From Undaria pinnatifida (taxonomy: Eukaryota > Sar > Phaeophyceae > Laminariales > Alariaceae): 64,000 nt of DNA. Where the stretch lies: assembly GCA_012845835.1 (NCBI GenBank), contig JABAKD010000009.1, positions 14,726,274-14,790,273 on the forward strand, written 5' to 3'. Both the position numbers and the translations under genes were made by a program. The notes under the pieces were generated by a model. It was not told where the DNA came from and made no database searches. It saw only the letters and a list, made by a program, of their open reading frames with translations. Of this stretch, positions 22,285 through 34,730 are shown in pieces; the stretch's first letter is position 1; every line of letters starts with the position of its first letter.

Positions 22285-25074
22285 TAATATTCGTAGTTGA
22301 AACCGTCGGTGGGTCGTGATCCCACTTCTCTCTGCGTAAGCAGAGTGTTCTCACTGTTGAACTACGACGGCGGATTGTGTGACAACACGGGCTGATACAG
22401 CAGGCCGTTGACAGAGGGAGAGGCAAGAGAGGATGAGAAGAAATCCCAAACGTGCAAGAAGCACCAGTGCAAGTAAGTGAGGTGAAAGCGGTGGGCGAGC
22501 AGTTGTCGGTGCTCCCTCAGCTTTCGGGTAAAAGGAACAATCCAGCGGGGCCTTCCAAAGTCCCGCTACGGGGAATCCGCTAGGCGGTGTATCCGCCGCG
22601 GAGGATCCGTCAGCGGAACGTGAAGGGGGAGACGCCGTGGTGTGTTCTAGACATGACAAACCTCCCGTGTTCCGATTCTTACCACGATAGCCCCCCCCTT
22701 GAACCAGCGATTTTGTTTAACGAACGTTTCATGGCTGCTCGACACAAGGAAGGATGCAATTGAAAACAAAGTACGCATATACTTTCTTGTGTGCAAAGAC
22801 CTATCGATCGATGACGTCGGTATGTCGAGAGACACGCCGTATTTCAGGACATACGACCGCGAGTTGGTTTTGAAACGGGCGATTTCGTTAAAGAAAGGTT
22901 GGGGGGGCTACCGTAGAACGACTCTTCCGACCCAGGCTACAATAGAGGGGCCCCTTTTTGGGAATGTTTTTTCAGTAGCCCGGAGTCACTCGCACGAGAG
23001 ATCCCCCGTTCCTTTGCGGTCGTAAGGTTTGGTGCTATTCAAGTTTGGCGGCATGAATCCGCAACGCAATAATTAGCCACGCCGCGCCAAGCATATCGCG
23101 CAAACTCTTTTCGTCCAGGAGTACAGGTCACTCGTGCGACTGGCTCAAATCTATTAGTGAAAAAGGGGGGCGTATTAATATGCCCCCTACCGTAGCCTTG
23201 GTCTTCCCCAAGCGAGCCTTCCAGAAACGATGTCTGGAAGGTCGAAGGGGTTTCGACATTTTCCCTAGGCGTGTTGATTCGGGGACATGGTATCCACATG
23301 TGTTCATTCTTCTATTGACAGATTACACATTTTTGATGCAGTAGTGGTACAACCTGAAACAAGATACTAGAGTGTTTGCGCCTGTTTCTTTTCTGAAGTT
23401 GGACTTTCAGTCGGAAATGAAAAATACTAAACATCGACCTTTTCCGCTTTGCGCATTGTCCAAAACGAAAAAATACTGCCACCAGTAAACGTTACTTTAG
23501 TCTCTAAGTAGAAACTACACACGTTACTGTCAGCAGTCGTCATGGTAGAGACACTCCGGATATTATTTATCGAGGAGACGCGTCCGATTTCGACAACGTG
23601 AAAGCACCCGCGAATCAAAGACAGCAGATACACATATATATCCCGCCTTCCCGAGTAAAAACAGAGAAGAAGCGCTACGCCAACCTCCCGTACGAGCAAA
23701 GCCACCCCGCATCTATCTTAGACAACGCAGACGCAACGAGAGATAGCGCTCCTCTTCTTCGTTTTCCTCCTCCCCCATGACCACGCAGACCAATCAATGC
23801 GACAGCCTTCAGGTAACAAACAAAGCTCTCTCCTCGCCGGCTGACATGGCTCCATGTCGACGCTTGATGCAAACCGAATTCGCATCCTGTCGACTTCGAA
23901 CCTCCATTGCCACGGGGACAGCAGTGCAGTCTCTTCATTGATGCCAAGTCCTCTTTCGTTTCACCTAGAGGCGAAGCAGGTTCTCGAATACTCTTTTCGG
24001 TATTTTGTTTGGTATACGCCAACTTTTACTTGACGGCGCATTTAACAACAGTGTGTTTCGCCTATCCTTGCCTTCTTTGTTGTATACGACGTTTGTCTTC
24101 GGTCAAATTATGCCCTTCATAATCTCATGTTCGTATTAAACTCGTGGTGGCATTACTTTAAAGTTCAACGAATGTCAAATCGGACAGCTACACCTTACCT
24201 TGTCGAAGTGCTGCCCTGCCCTGCCCGAAGCATGGGCGCCATGCCGGCGCCCATGCGGAGCTCTTGTATATATTATGATGAAACTCGGAATCAGATTCAC
24301 GCAAGAAACGGCAAAAATAAGCAGTCCACCGTTAGTCTATATCGTCGATGTCTTGGCATTAATTTATATTCGACACGCGTAGACTATGTGTTGTGTGGTA
24401 ACGGTTTCTGCTCTCTTTCGGATATTGAATCGAACAAGTCAAAGTGCTACCCTGCCCTAACCGGAGCATGGGTGCCGGCGAGCCCTTGTTATTATTGAAA
24501 TTTGTTGCCGACCGCTCAAATTGTCCCCGATCGCTCCAAACTGTCCCCGATCGCTCACGACTCACGGCTCCGGTACCTTTCCGGTACTTCGTGTGCCTTC
24601 GTGCCTTCCTTCTTTTTTTTCAATGGGGGTCTTTCGCCAATCGGTAAATAAATAGACCGGTCTCGTAGGGCAAATCGTGCAGTCGTTGCGTCTATCTGTG
24701 CCTATTAATAATATACCCGCGCGTGGTATGGGTCGTAGGTATGAACAATTCGGACATGATGTGGCCCTTCAACAGTGAGTGATGGTAGGTAATAATAATG
24801 TTGCAACCACCTGTCCGTATATTTTCTCTGCTGCTCCTGTCACGACGACAGCCGCCAGCTAGCTGTTGTGTGATCAACTGCCTCTCTGTCCATCTACAAC
24901 AACACACAACAGCAGTATCGCGACCGAGTTCCGGGGCTACGTGCTTCTTTCTATTTTTCTCCGCTGCGGTAACGACAACAGCCGCCGGTTATACTTGTCC
25001 TGCTGCACGGCAGCAGCAGTACCTGGTAGTGAGTAGTACGTACGTACCTAGTAGTGAGGGGCAAATTGCCTCTC
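22285..25074. other. Intergenic, no gene recognised
   Basis: No coding exon, RNA gene or complete element is seen. There is a perfect hairpin at 24,230-24,256 and a short tandem CCCCGATCGCTC motif at about 24,525-24,560. Confidence 0.45.
24230..24256. repeat. Perfect 11-bp inverted repeat (hairpin)
   Basis: GCATGGGCGCC and GGCGCCCATGC are separated by five bases. No T tract follows and no gene ends here, so no terminator role is claimed. Confidence 0.85.
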
Positions 25075-25206
<132 letters not shown>

Positions 25207-25699
25207 AATGTTAAAAAGGCGACCTCTTGAGACGGCAAAAAAGGCAATGAACATCAAAAAAGGGTAAAATTTCCTGGCACGGGGTCGCCTTAAAAAATAT
25301 TAGGCCCCATTACTGCATACCCCTCCAATACCACAACAATCCATGCGCACCTAATGTAAGAAGCATCACTGGGACCCGAGTGCAGAGCAACCTCTCTGGA
25401 CGCTACAAGCAATATTCATGATATGAGGCGGCAGCGGTTGATTGCGGCCGTTGGATGCTTATAGATCCACTGCAGTATCCCAGCACCCTATTGAACAACG
25501 CATTTATGTGACGTGGAAAACCTTCTTCGCGATCTTGACCAAAATCTGGCACTCTCTCACACGTTGCGTTGCCTTCTACAAACGATTCTTCAAAACTCGT
25601 GTCACCAAGTGGACCGCGGAAGCTGCTGCCCCGTGTTCTCTCGCACACTCTGTTGCTGAACAATCATCGGGTGGTTTGGTTGTAGCGACGGGGAGTCGA

Positions 25700-28600
25700 A
25701 TGGACAACGGGCAACGGGAGCGAGACGCGTTGTTCGGACCAGCGTCGTCTAAACGAGCTGGCGCTGGTGCTCCGTCTGTTGCTTCAGCTCCGACGGACGG
25801 TAGCTCTCGAGCGTCGCGTGGGAGAGGAGGGGGGGAGGGAGCAGGAGGAGGAGGAGGAGCAAGTAGAGATGCACGTCCCTCTCTCGATAGACCGCGGGAA
25901 GGTGATGACCCCAGCAACAGATGGGATGATGGTGCCGCTGTCGGTGGAGTTTGCACGGAACATGGAACGTATACTAGCAGGGACAGGAGCGGTATCAGCA
26001 ACTTCGGTGCGAGTCAACAGCAGCATCAACCGCTATCATGGGAACAAGCACGGGCGAAAATCGACGTGGCAGAGCGCCAGCGAGGCTTGCGGTCAGCCTA
26101 CGAGTCGGTGGAGATCGGCAGAACGACGCTGGAAGGCCTCGACGACCAAAGAGGTGGGGTTATTATTTATTGCGGATCAATTTCGATCGTGTAAATAGCC
26201 AGAACCAGGTTCACGTAGTCACTTTGAAGCTTAAAAAAAGGTACAACCCGCTAGGTACCACGGTACGTACCAGGGGCTCGTTAATGTGATGATGTTATTT
26301 TACGATAACGAAACACACCAGCAGCAGCCAGCGGCGGAAACTTGCAGAAACACAATTGTTTCAATCGCGTTTCGTGCAACTTCGACGCCAGAGCCTTTCG
26401 GCAACGACAACCATGCACCGGGGCAGGAAGGCGTTTGCGATATATGCGTGAATATGCATCCGATTAATTCGTTTCGTGATGCCCGTAAATTACCGGTATG
26501 TTATTCTGAACATTCGTGAATTCACGCCCGAAACTACTTGACCAAGTGCGTTTAGACGCCTTTTAACACTTTTACTTTTTCGCCTACAGCGAGCAACAAA
26601 AGTTGCCTAAAAAACCTTGCTCCCGGTGAGAAAGACGCGCGCAACATATTTTTCGCCAAAAATTGCGCGCAGCTCAACACGGCTGTGTTTTGCTCAGAAT
26701 AGCCCTCCGACCGAGATGCTGCGCCCGCGCAACAGCGCAACAACTAACTAAAAGCCTTGTCACGATTCGCACTGCGTGCGTGCATGCATGGCGTATCATA
26801 CCGGGGCCGGTCGATGCCAATCAGAACATAAGAAAAAAGTGACTATGAGCCCGTTGCTAATTAATGGCAAGGCGATGTTGAACCAAATTTTTTCCAAAGT
26901 TGTGTTTTTAGTATTTTGCTGAAGAGATTGTCGTACCGTCGCTGTGGAGAAAAAACGATACAAAATATATGTGTTCGTTCTTTTTTTGTCAAGCGGAGCA
27001 ATTCGGCAATTTCCATCACGCCTAGGTCGAGGTTATTCAACAACCACGATTGAATTTCGATCTCGAGATAGAGACAACACACAATCAACCTTCTTCGTCC
27101 CGGACAAGGCCACATGAATGTTGGTGACAGCGCCGGAGAGTTAATGTCGATCCATATGCTCTAGTGCGCGAGAGGTTGCCCGCGTTGTCCTCTAGTCTTT
27201 GGTCGAATCTGCTCAAAACAATACTTTTCGCCTTTTGGGAGACGATGGAGAGTGTTTGTCTTTGTTTTCTACACAACAGTCGCCAAATGTATCTTCAAAC
27301 AGAATCATGGTTGGCCCCGGCCGCAAACTACCGGCCGTAGTGTGAACTTTGTACGCCAACGGTGGGTCGGAGCCCCTAACGAGCTCGCCGCGTTCAAATT
27401 TCACGACGCTGTTGTTGATATCGTCGAACGAACGTGTGGAGCACACGAAACCTCGCCGAGTCAAATCCTTTCTTAAGCATATGTTTCGCATGAGTTGCCG
27501 CCAGGAATTGTTTGTTCTGAAAAATTGGAAATGTAGAAACAAAACATGGGCCGCCAGCCGTACAGGAATAGTTTAGCTGGTATCTTCGAAATTTATAGTT
27601 TTTTGTGCAACATCGGCTTCCCATTAGCAACGGTCTTAGTGGCAACGGTATTTTTCTGGCGTTCAAACAACAACCCCCCAGCGTGTCTCTTGCATTGTCA
27701 GTTTCTTCTCTGTTGTCTGTGCGTCATTTGTGTATCGTTCGTCGACGATTGAATCGCCTTGCGACGTGCAAGTGTCTGGTTCATTTGCTGCCCCTAAATC
27801 TGTCTTTTTATTCCAAACCACAGACAGCTGAGCAACCCACTCTACGCTCTATGCATGGCGTGGGTGTTTCGTGTGCCTGCCAGGTTTGGGGTATGCACGG
27901 TCAATCGCGCGCCCTGGCTGGGTCGTGAGGGGGGAGAATGCATGACTTCTGAACGGACAAAAGTACAATAATTCAATAAATTTTGGAAGACAGTCAAAGA
28001 AGCACTAGCTAAAAAAAAATTAGAGAGATCTTGACTTGTTCGATTGAAGCAGCCCCCCGATCAAGTACCGATAACAAACACTTCGAATTGTTTCAACATT
28101 TTCGGCGTGCATTTCATCTCGCGCGCTCCGGGTGATAGAGAAACTGGAGCGATCGGAGATGGTGTTGGATTCCACGAGATACGCCATCGAGAGGAGCGCG
28201 CGAGTGCTAAGGGGCATGAACTTCTGGGGGAAAATAAGGAACGCGTTTTCGGACGACCCTCAGGTGCGATGACAGTTAGGGAGTAGTGTTACTCTCAGAT
28301 CGAAACGTGACAACAGTGGTAGATGTGTTGCGATACCAAGCCCTGATTTCTTCAGCACTGGTGTCGTCCACATCCATTGACCATGATATCAAAGTTGGAA
28401 CTATTGCCGGAACATCGCCTTCCAACAATGTGTAGTATGATACCAGGAATGAAATATGATCTGGCACGGTAGTAGTGGCTCTGCGGGGCGCCTAAAGCTG
28501 GTGTTCTGTGGCAGCCCATCTGTGCGGCAGCATCGTTATTCCTTTCGAGGGCTAGCGAAGCCCTCCCCTTCGTGTACAATCGCACCCGGGCGAAGTGGGC

Positions 28601-31600
28601 TGTCGTTCTTGCTGTGTAGATAGGCAGGTTTGATGGCCGTCGTAACGTCGTTGGCGGTAGACGCCGTAGATATCGTCTGGTATGGCTTATCAGGCTTACC
28701 ACTGCTGTTCTTGCCATCAAAATGGTGACCGCCTGCCGTGGAGCCATCGGGGACGTCGCTGGCAGTAGGTTCGGGGGGGCATAATCGTCCACCCCTTTGG
28801 TCACGCTTGATTCTATTCCTGCGATCAATATCGTCGACCGCGAGAGAGTGATGGCAAGCACAGCAGTATCGAGTCTGGCCGGTGATACTGATGGCAAGAA
28901 CAGCAGTACGGAACCTGACCAGACAACAATCAACGACAGTGCCCCCCCGAACCTACCGTCCACGACATGCCGGCCGACTCCACGGCAGCCGACCTCGATA
29001 TTGATGGCGACGACAACAGTGCCGAGTCTGTCCAGGCGACAAACAACTCACCGCCAATGACGGTGGGTGTACCAACACGTGACATTGTCGAGGGGCGTCG
29101 GTATCGAAATGGACACGGTCTGCGCTCAGCCGCGGCCCGCCTCTCTCTCTGTTTATCGGTTCAATGTGGGTTGATTTCCGTCGCACACAAGATATATGAA
29201 TACCATGAGCGCTGCGTTGTAAGTTACGGTGCTCTGATCAGTAGGAGCTGTATTGACCGCTGGAACCATCGCTGCTACATATCTATGTGCGGTGCCTGCC
29301 TGTCCATCACAGAAATCCGTTCTCAACACGCGCCCGTTTGTCGGCGACCACTTAACGGAATCGTTGGTTGTCTGAGAGTTTCCCGCGAGACGCCCCTTGA
29401 TGATCACCATACGTTTGAATACAGCCACCGCAACAGTAACCTTGCTCGGGGGCACTGCCAGCCATAAGTCCTACTGAAGTTGTTATCGACCCATGTAAAC
29501 CTGCGGTACAATACAGCGAACAGGCACGGACGGTAGGTGTATTGGTGACTAGCATATATGAATGTCTCACCGCGCATGCCCCGCGTCTCCCACTCTCCCC
29601 CTTTCTTTCTTCTACGCAACAACTGCGTCACGTTGGATGGGCGGTTCACAGATTCCTTCGACGTACACTAGTTCTTCGGCAGCCGCGGGTGGTGAGGGAG
29701 GAGGAGCTGGAACTACTGCAAACTCAAACCCGCACGAAGCATCGTCTCCGCTCGACGAAAATCCCGTGGAGGGTTTCATCTGTCCCGACTGTAGGCGACG
29801 TTTTGCTGCCGCCAACGCCCTCGTCGAGCACTTCACATCAACCCACACCGACGCTGGCGCGGGTGGAGGTGGCAGTAATCAAGGGGGGGCTCTCTCAGCT
29901 GATGCTGCTAGGGTAGGCGCTGGGGCGGGAAGAGAAGGGTGGGCTGACGATAGATTAGGCGGCGCCGGTGGCGGTGATGTTGGTGGTGGCAGAGACGTCG
30001 ATCCTGGTTCTCTGAGAGATCAGCTCTTCCTCACCACGAGAAAAGGCCAAGCGGGGGGCACTGCTGACGGCAACCTTGAGGGGACAAGTGCCAAGGGTGC
30101 GGCAGGAGGGGGGGCGGGGGGCGGAGTCATAGCCGACCAGAAGGCGTTCATGGCCGGACAGGACGAATACCTGGATTCCGTCGGGCGAGCTGTCGCGGAG
30201 CTAGGCCTCCTGGGGCGCAACATCGGCGCGAGCTTGGACGAGCAGGGGACTACTCTGGAGCGCGTGATGGAGAAGACGGAGGAATCGAACGATCGCACCG
30301 CGTTTGTCACCAGGAAGGCCGCTCGGCAGGCGCAGAGCTCCAAGCCGAAGAAGCCCACGTTCGTTATGAGCGTGGCGCTGCAAGTGAGACAACGAGACAA
30401 GAGAGCGAGAGATATACTATAGAAGAAGCTTGTGATGCATGCTGGCAGCATGCTTCTAGCTGACCAGAAACAACTCTCTTGGTTGAGACATATTGTGCCG
30501 TGGCGTGGACGTCAAGTCATCAACGGTGCCTGACTGCCCCCCGTACGATCGTGTCGCCTCGCCTCGTCTCATATCGTCGCTTACGTCTCACGTGCAGGAG
30601 GTGTCGACGGGCTTGTTTTTGACCGTCACCGGCGAGGAGGTTGTGCTTCGGGAGAGGGAGCTACGAAACGTCTGCCGTTTCGAGGCGTGGCAGAGACAAG
30701 TGAGGGTTGACGTTACTGTCCCGTCTTAAATCGTAATATTATTGTATCAATATTGTCACGAATAAGAGTTGACGATATAGTCTAGCCTACCATCATACTA
30801 TTAATGTTATGTTCGGTACGAAGTGAATCATATCACCGTACCAGTGTATCACACGATCATATAGTACTATCACGATATACACAGTTTGTGCCTGCAGCTA
30901 TAACACGACAGCATATATCATATGGCAACTGGTACCTGGTACACGTTTAGCGTGTTGTGTTTTGCACGCTGCTGCTGCCCTTTGGTTCGAGCTATATAAA
31001 TTGGGAACCGCGCGGATGGCCACTGGGCAGAGATTGGGCTCGCGCATTTGGCAGCGGCGGTAGGTACGGCAGCTGCGGAGCTATGAGATGTGCTCGTTTT
31101 TTTTATCCGGTGTCCTGGAAGCGAATGATATGCGTCAGGTACAACCAATGGGCAAGATAGTTCGCGGTTGAGTTGCGCGCGCTGCAGCGGCGCTGGTGAT
31201 CCGCACAAGAGGCTTGGTCGTTCGCCTACTACCCACCAGGCCGGGTCGCGTGTCTTGGCGCGGGTAAGTGAGGACCAGGACATATGGCACGCGGGCGGAG
31301 GCGAGAATTCGTGTGCGTATTGGCGAGTGGGCTCTTTCTCTCTCTATGGCTCTGCCTCTGCCTCTTGTCTTTGTTTCTCTCGCTCGCTCTTACACGAGTC
31401 ACCATACCTTCGCCGCCTCTGCTTACTTTACACAATGCTCCCGCGTGGGCGTTAATCGTCCGCCGACTAACCCGCGTGGTTGACTGTATTTGTCGACGTT
31501 TTCGTTTTCGTTTTCATTTTCAGGAAGGAATCGTCGGGTTAAAGAGTGGCGTCACTGGGCGGTGGCTTGGTCAAACGTTTCTTGGTTATCTGCGGGTGTC

Positions 31601-32543
31601 CGGAACGAAGTTCGGAAAAAACTTCGAGTGGCAGGTCCGATTTGTAACAGAAGAACAAAAGGGTGCGAGTGTATACGTACTGTCATGACTGCGGTAGGAG
31701 GAGGAACAAAGACATAATCACATGTGCATACGTACAAGATTTTCAGTTGTAATAGACTACGTATGTTTTTTTGTTGGTTGGGGCCATGGCTTTGTGCTTC
31801 TTGCGTCTGGCTTGCGCTGGGCTGTCGAGGCGTTTCATTGCGTTCGCACTCGCTCTGCTCGTCGAAGCGACTGCTGGACAGCACCGTTCCAAGTTTTGCG
31901 CTTTTTCTCGGTGGCATCTCCACACCCCTCAACAGTACGTCGCCCCAGCCGTCCAGACCCAGCCGAGGCGAATGGTAGAACCACGCTTTATACACAACTC
32001 TAACGTTGCACCCGCTCATCTGTCCGCGTCTCCGTTCATTGCGTGGTTCCCTAGGCTGACCTTAGACGAAAAGAGACGACCATGGTCTGCTGCTCTGCGA
32101 ACTGGGGCGCCGGCGGCTATCTCTCCGTTCGCCCAAACGCCTCGGGCCCGGCATCAGCATCGGCGTCAGCCATAAGGACCCCCAACGTAAACGACGAGGG
32201 CGGCAGCGGTGCTCCACTAGGGGGCGGCAGCAATCCCTCTTCTCTCCCTCTTCCCGCCTCTGCAGGCGACGCGCGTGGCAGCGGTGCAGTCTTCCCGCCT
32301 CCTGCGGAGGTAGTGGAGCTGGCGCTGGTGGACGCGACGCTCGCGAATAAACCCCGCGCCGCGGTGTTTCGGTTGGTGAATTGCGACGGTTACACGCCTC
32401 AGCCGTTTATCGGCGGAAAGTTGATGAGGGGTCCGGGACTGCCCGAGGGGGAGGGGGCGCGCCGAGAAGGCGGCGGCGGGGGGGATCGAGGGGGGTGGGG
32501 GTCGAGGGGGGTTTCAGGGGCGTATTCTGAGCGGCAGCGATAA
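25700..32543 (+). CDS. SNAP-25-like Qbc-SNARE with C2H2 finger and fascin/beta-trefoil-like tail
   Basis: Six exons join in frame: 25,700-26,153, 28,139-28,263, 29,652-30,383, 30,598-30,699, 31,524-31,643 and 32,076-32,543, about 666 residues. All are GT-AG; the ends of exons 5 and 6 are the least certain. The Qb SNARE motif spans exons 1-2 (ESVEIGRTTLEGLDDQ, REKLERSEMVLDSTRYAIER, then VLRGMNFWGKI). The Qc motif lies in exon 3 (DEYLDSVGRAVAELGLLGRN, ASLDEQGTTLERVMEKTEES). Both zero-layer glutamines (LDDQ, LDEQ) are present. Between them, residues about 237-258 form a C2H2 finger, CPDCRRRF...H...H with spacing C-x2-C-x12-H-x4-H. Exons 4-6 carry GLFLTVTGEEVVL, GLKSGVTGRWLGQTFLGYL and CCSANWGAGGYLSVR, a pattern like fascin/beta-trefoil repeats. 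SNAP-25/29 proteins pair with syntaxin and R-SNARE in membrane fusion; there is no membrane span here, as usual for the family. The start is the first Met before the Gly-rich N-terminus; an earlier in-frame Met is possible. Confidence 0.78.
28675..29060. repeat. Imperfect inverted repeat in SNARE intron 2
   Basis: Plus-strand 28,945-29,060 (GCCCCCCCGAACCTAC ... CTCCACGGCAG ... TTGATGGC) matches the minus strand of about 28,675-28,790 in the same order with roughly 70% identity by eye. It is likely the remnant of a mobile element. Open frames of 166 and 203 residues here are not exons. Confidence 0.6.
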
Positions 32544-34247
32544 CAACAACGGCGACATAGAGTTTATTGTTGTGTTTAAGTACGTAGAGCAGTGGTAGTA
32601 TTGTGTAGCGTCCCCGAGTGAAGTTGACGTGGTGGGAACCGAGAGAGAGGTTCGTTTCTTGTTATTCTGCTCAAGGAAGTCGTACGATAGTAGAAGAGTG
32701 GCGGGGTATGACGCGTGTGCTTGTTGGAGCCTGTTCTTGTTCGTGATCCTGCTGGCCCCTCATGCGGATGGCGAGTAAAACCCATGCGTCGAAAGAGTGC
32801 GATTCTGCCGTTTTCGTTGGCGTTTGGTGCCAGGTTTTGGGTGGTTGCGTCTATCGAGGCAATAGCATTTATTTTCCTTTCAGAAGAGTTGCGCTAGCCC
32901 GCGTTCGCCCAATGTGCCTGGTAGTGTTCATTAAGCAGTACACAACTATCTGCAGTAGTGACATTGATGTTCATTCAGTGTTTACTGTTTTGTATTCGGT
33001 GTTCGGTATTCACTGTTGAGTGCTCAGAATTGAGTGCTACAGCGATGCTGACCCTGAGTTGAGCGGTCATCCACACCTCTAGACCGTAGCCCCCCCGTTG
33101 CTACTAACTCCCAACTCGAACCCTTGAGTTTAACAGGATCGATGGGCGCACTGGCCTCGCCCTCGCCCTCACATACACCAACCCAAGCACAGCAAGCGAT
33201 GGCTTTGGCTGACGTGGACTCTCAAATATAGCCAAACAAAGTCGCCGGCGGTCTGTACCACGTTTGGTACCCAAGCCGGTAAAAACGCCCTGGCGTTCCT
33301 ACAGAGTGTAGGAACTAAAGTAGCACCAACGACTATGGCGGCTAAAACAGCGAATCCGAGCCCCGCGTAGCGACAGAACACCAGGACAAGTTGAACACTA
33401 CGAAACCCCATCACACTAAGACAATTTAATACCATAAAAACTGCAAACCCGGCACCGGTCACGTGTCGCCTTATCCTTCCCTGGTCCTTCGCTCGCTACC
33501 GTATAATTGTATGCCTCGAAAACCCAACGGCGGTGCCAGGGAGTCGCGGACATCCACTTGACTGTATAACTCAGAAACAGGAGCAGACAGCAATCGGACT
33601 GGACACCATGTTACAGATTCGAGGTGTTCGTGTATCATTCCGGATGGAGCGGCAACTCCTGCCTCTGTGACCTGCCAAAATAAATTTTACACTGGGTATA
33701 TGTTCACACTAAAACACGACACGTATCTGGTACAGTTGCTCCCAGATACCTGGTATGCTATTGATAGCGCCACACATCTTGCGGCCCGCGTGAACCTAGC
33801 CTTCCTTCTCCTAGGTACGCCCATGCTCTCCGAGATCATCGCACACATTGCTACCTGCGGCGGCGGCCTTGGCTGTGGCGTTGATGCTACACCCCTTGTT
33901 AACGGTGGTTACGGTGGTGGCGACGGTGGTGGTGGTGGTGACCGTTCGACAGAGTTAAGCACAAAAAGGACAGTCTTGGTTTCAGTTAGTTTTGATGTTG
34001 GTACAGTGCCTGGTGTTTCATCAGTGAGTTGTTGTTTTTGGCGCCCCCTCTTTACGAAAACGTGCGCGCATGAGTGGTGCTGCCCTGCTTATCTGTCAAT
34101 TATCTGTCTGTCTGTCTGCCTGCCTGTCTGTATGATGCTGTTGGTGAGTTAGTTTCAAAAGTATGTGGCACAGTAGATATCCCCTCGAAGTTACTCTTGG
34201 GTCTCGGTTTCCAAAAGCCCCAAGCCGTTCTCGCTACTCCAGTGAAT

Positions 34248-34370
34248 GATGAGCGTTCTCATTACTTAAAAAAGTGAATTTTCTTGTTACTCAAGTGATT
34301 GAGCATTCTCGTTACTCAAATAGTTAAGCGTTCTCGTTGCTGAACTGATTAGACTAAGCGCTCTCGAAAC
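34248..34370 (+). repeat. Degenerate tandem repeat, about 30 bp
   Basis: GAGCGTTCTCATTACT, GAGCATTCTCGTTACTCAA, AAGCGTTCTCGTTGCT and AAGCGCTCTCGAAACT recur at about 30-bp spacing. Confidence 0.6.
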
Positions 34371-34604
34371 TGCTTGGTTTCAATATGCGAAAAATTTCCG
34401 ATACGAACCTTTGGTGCCATACACCTGTTCTGCACGAAGTACGCCTGTTGTGCTCGATCGCCTGACGACGCACTGATTGCCAGAAACAAGAGAATCCGAG
34501 TCGTCCCGGGCGAAATGAGCATCATATTGCATGAGGCACGAAAGCACAATTCATCACATCGCCACGGCTGCTACAAACAACGGGCAGAAGTATTTCTAGC
34601 AGCA

Positions 34605-34730
34605 CTAATAGTAGTAGTCTAGTAGTGGTGGAGGTAGTAGTAGTAGTTAGTAGCAGTCAGTATAGTAGTGGTAGTAGTAGTAGTAGTAGTAGCAGTAGTA
34701 GTAGTAGCAGCAGCAGTACGAGCAGTACAT
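34605..34730. repeat. (AGT)n/(AGC)n microsatellite
   Basis: An AGTAGTAGT run, interrupted by GGT and AGC units, spans about 120 bp. Confidence 0.9.

Noticed and set aside
28066-28138. Upstream start of SNARE exon 2, giving RALRVIEKLERSE
   Set aside because: It would need a non-AG acceptor; the canonical AG at 28,137-28,138 keeps phase and gives the correct heptad spacing (LDDQ, REKLERSE).
28352-28963. 203-residue minus-strand frame
   Set aside because: It lies in a SNARE intron and is part of an inverted repeat.
33169-33462. 97-residue hydrophobic minus-strand frame
   Set aside because: No recognised family or neighbouring exon; kept only as a note in the intergenic entry.
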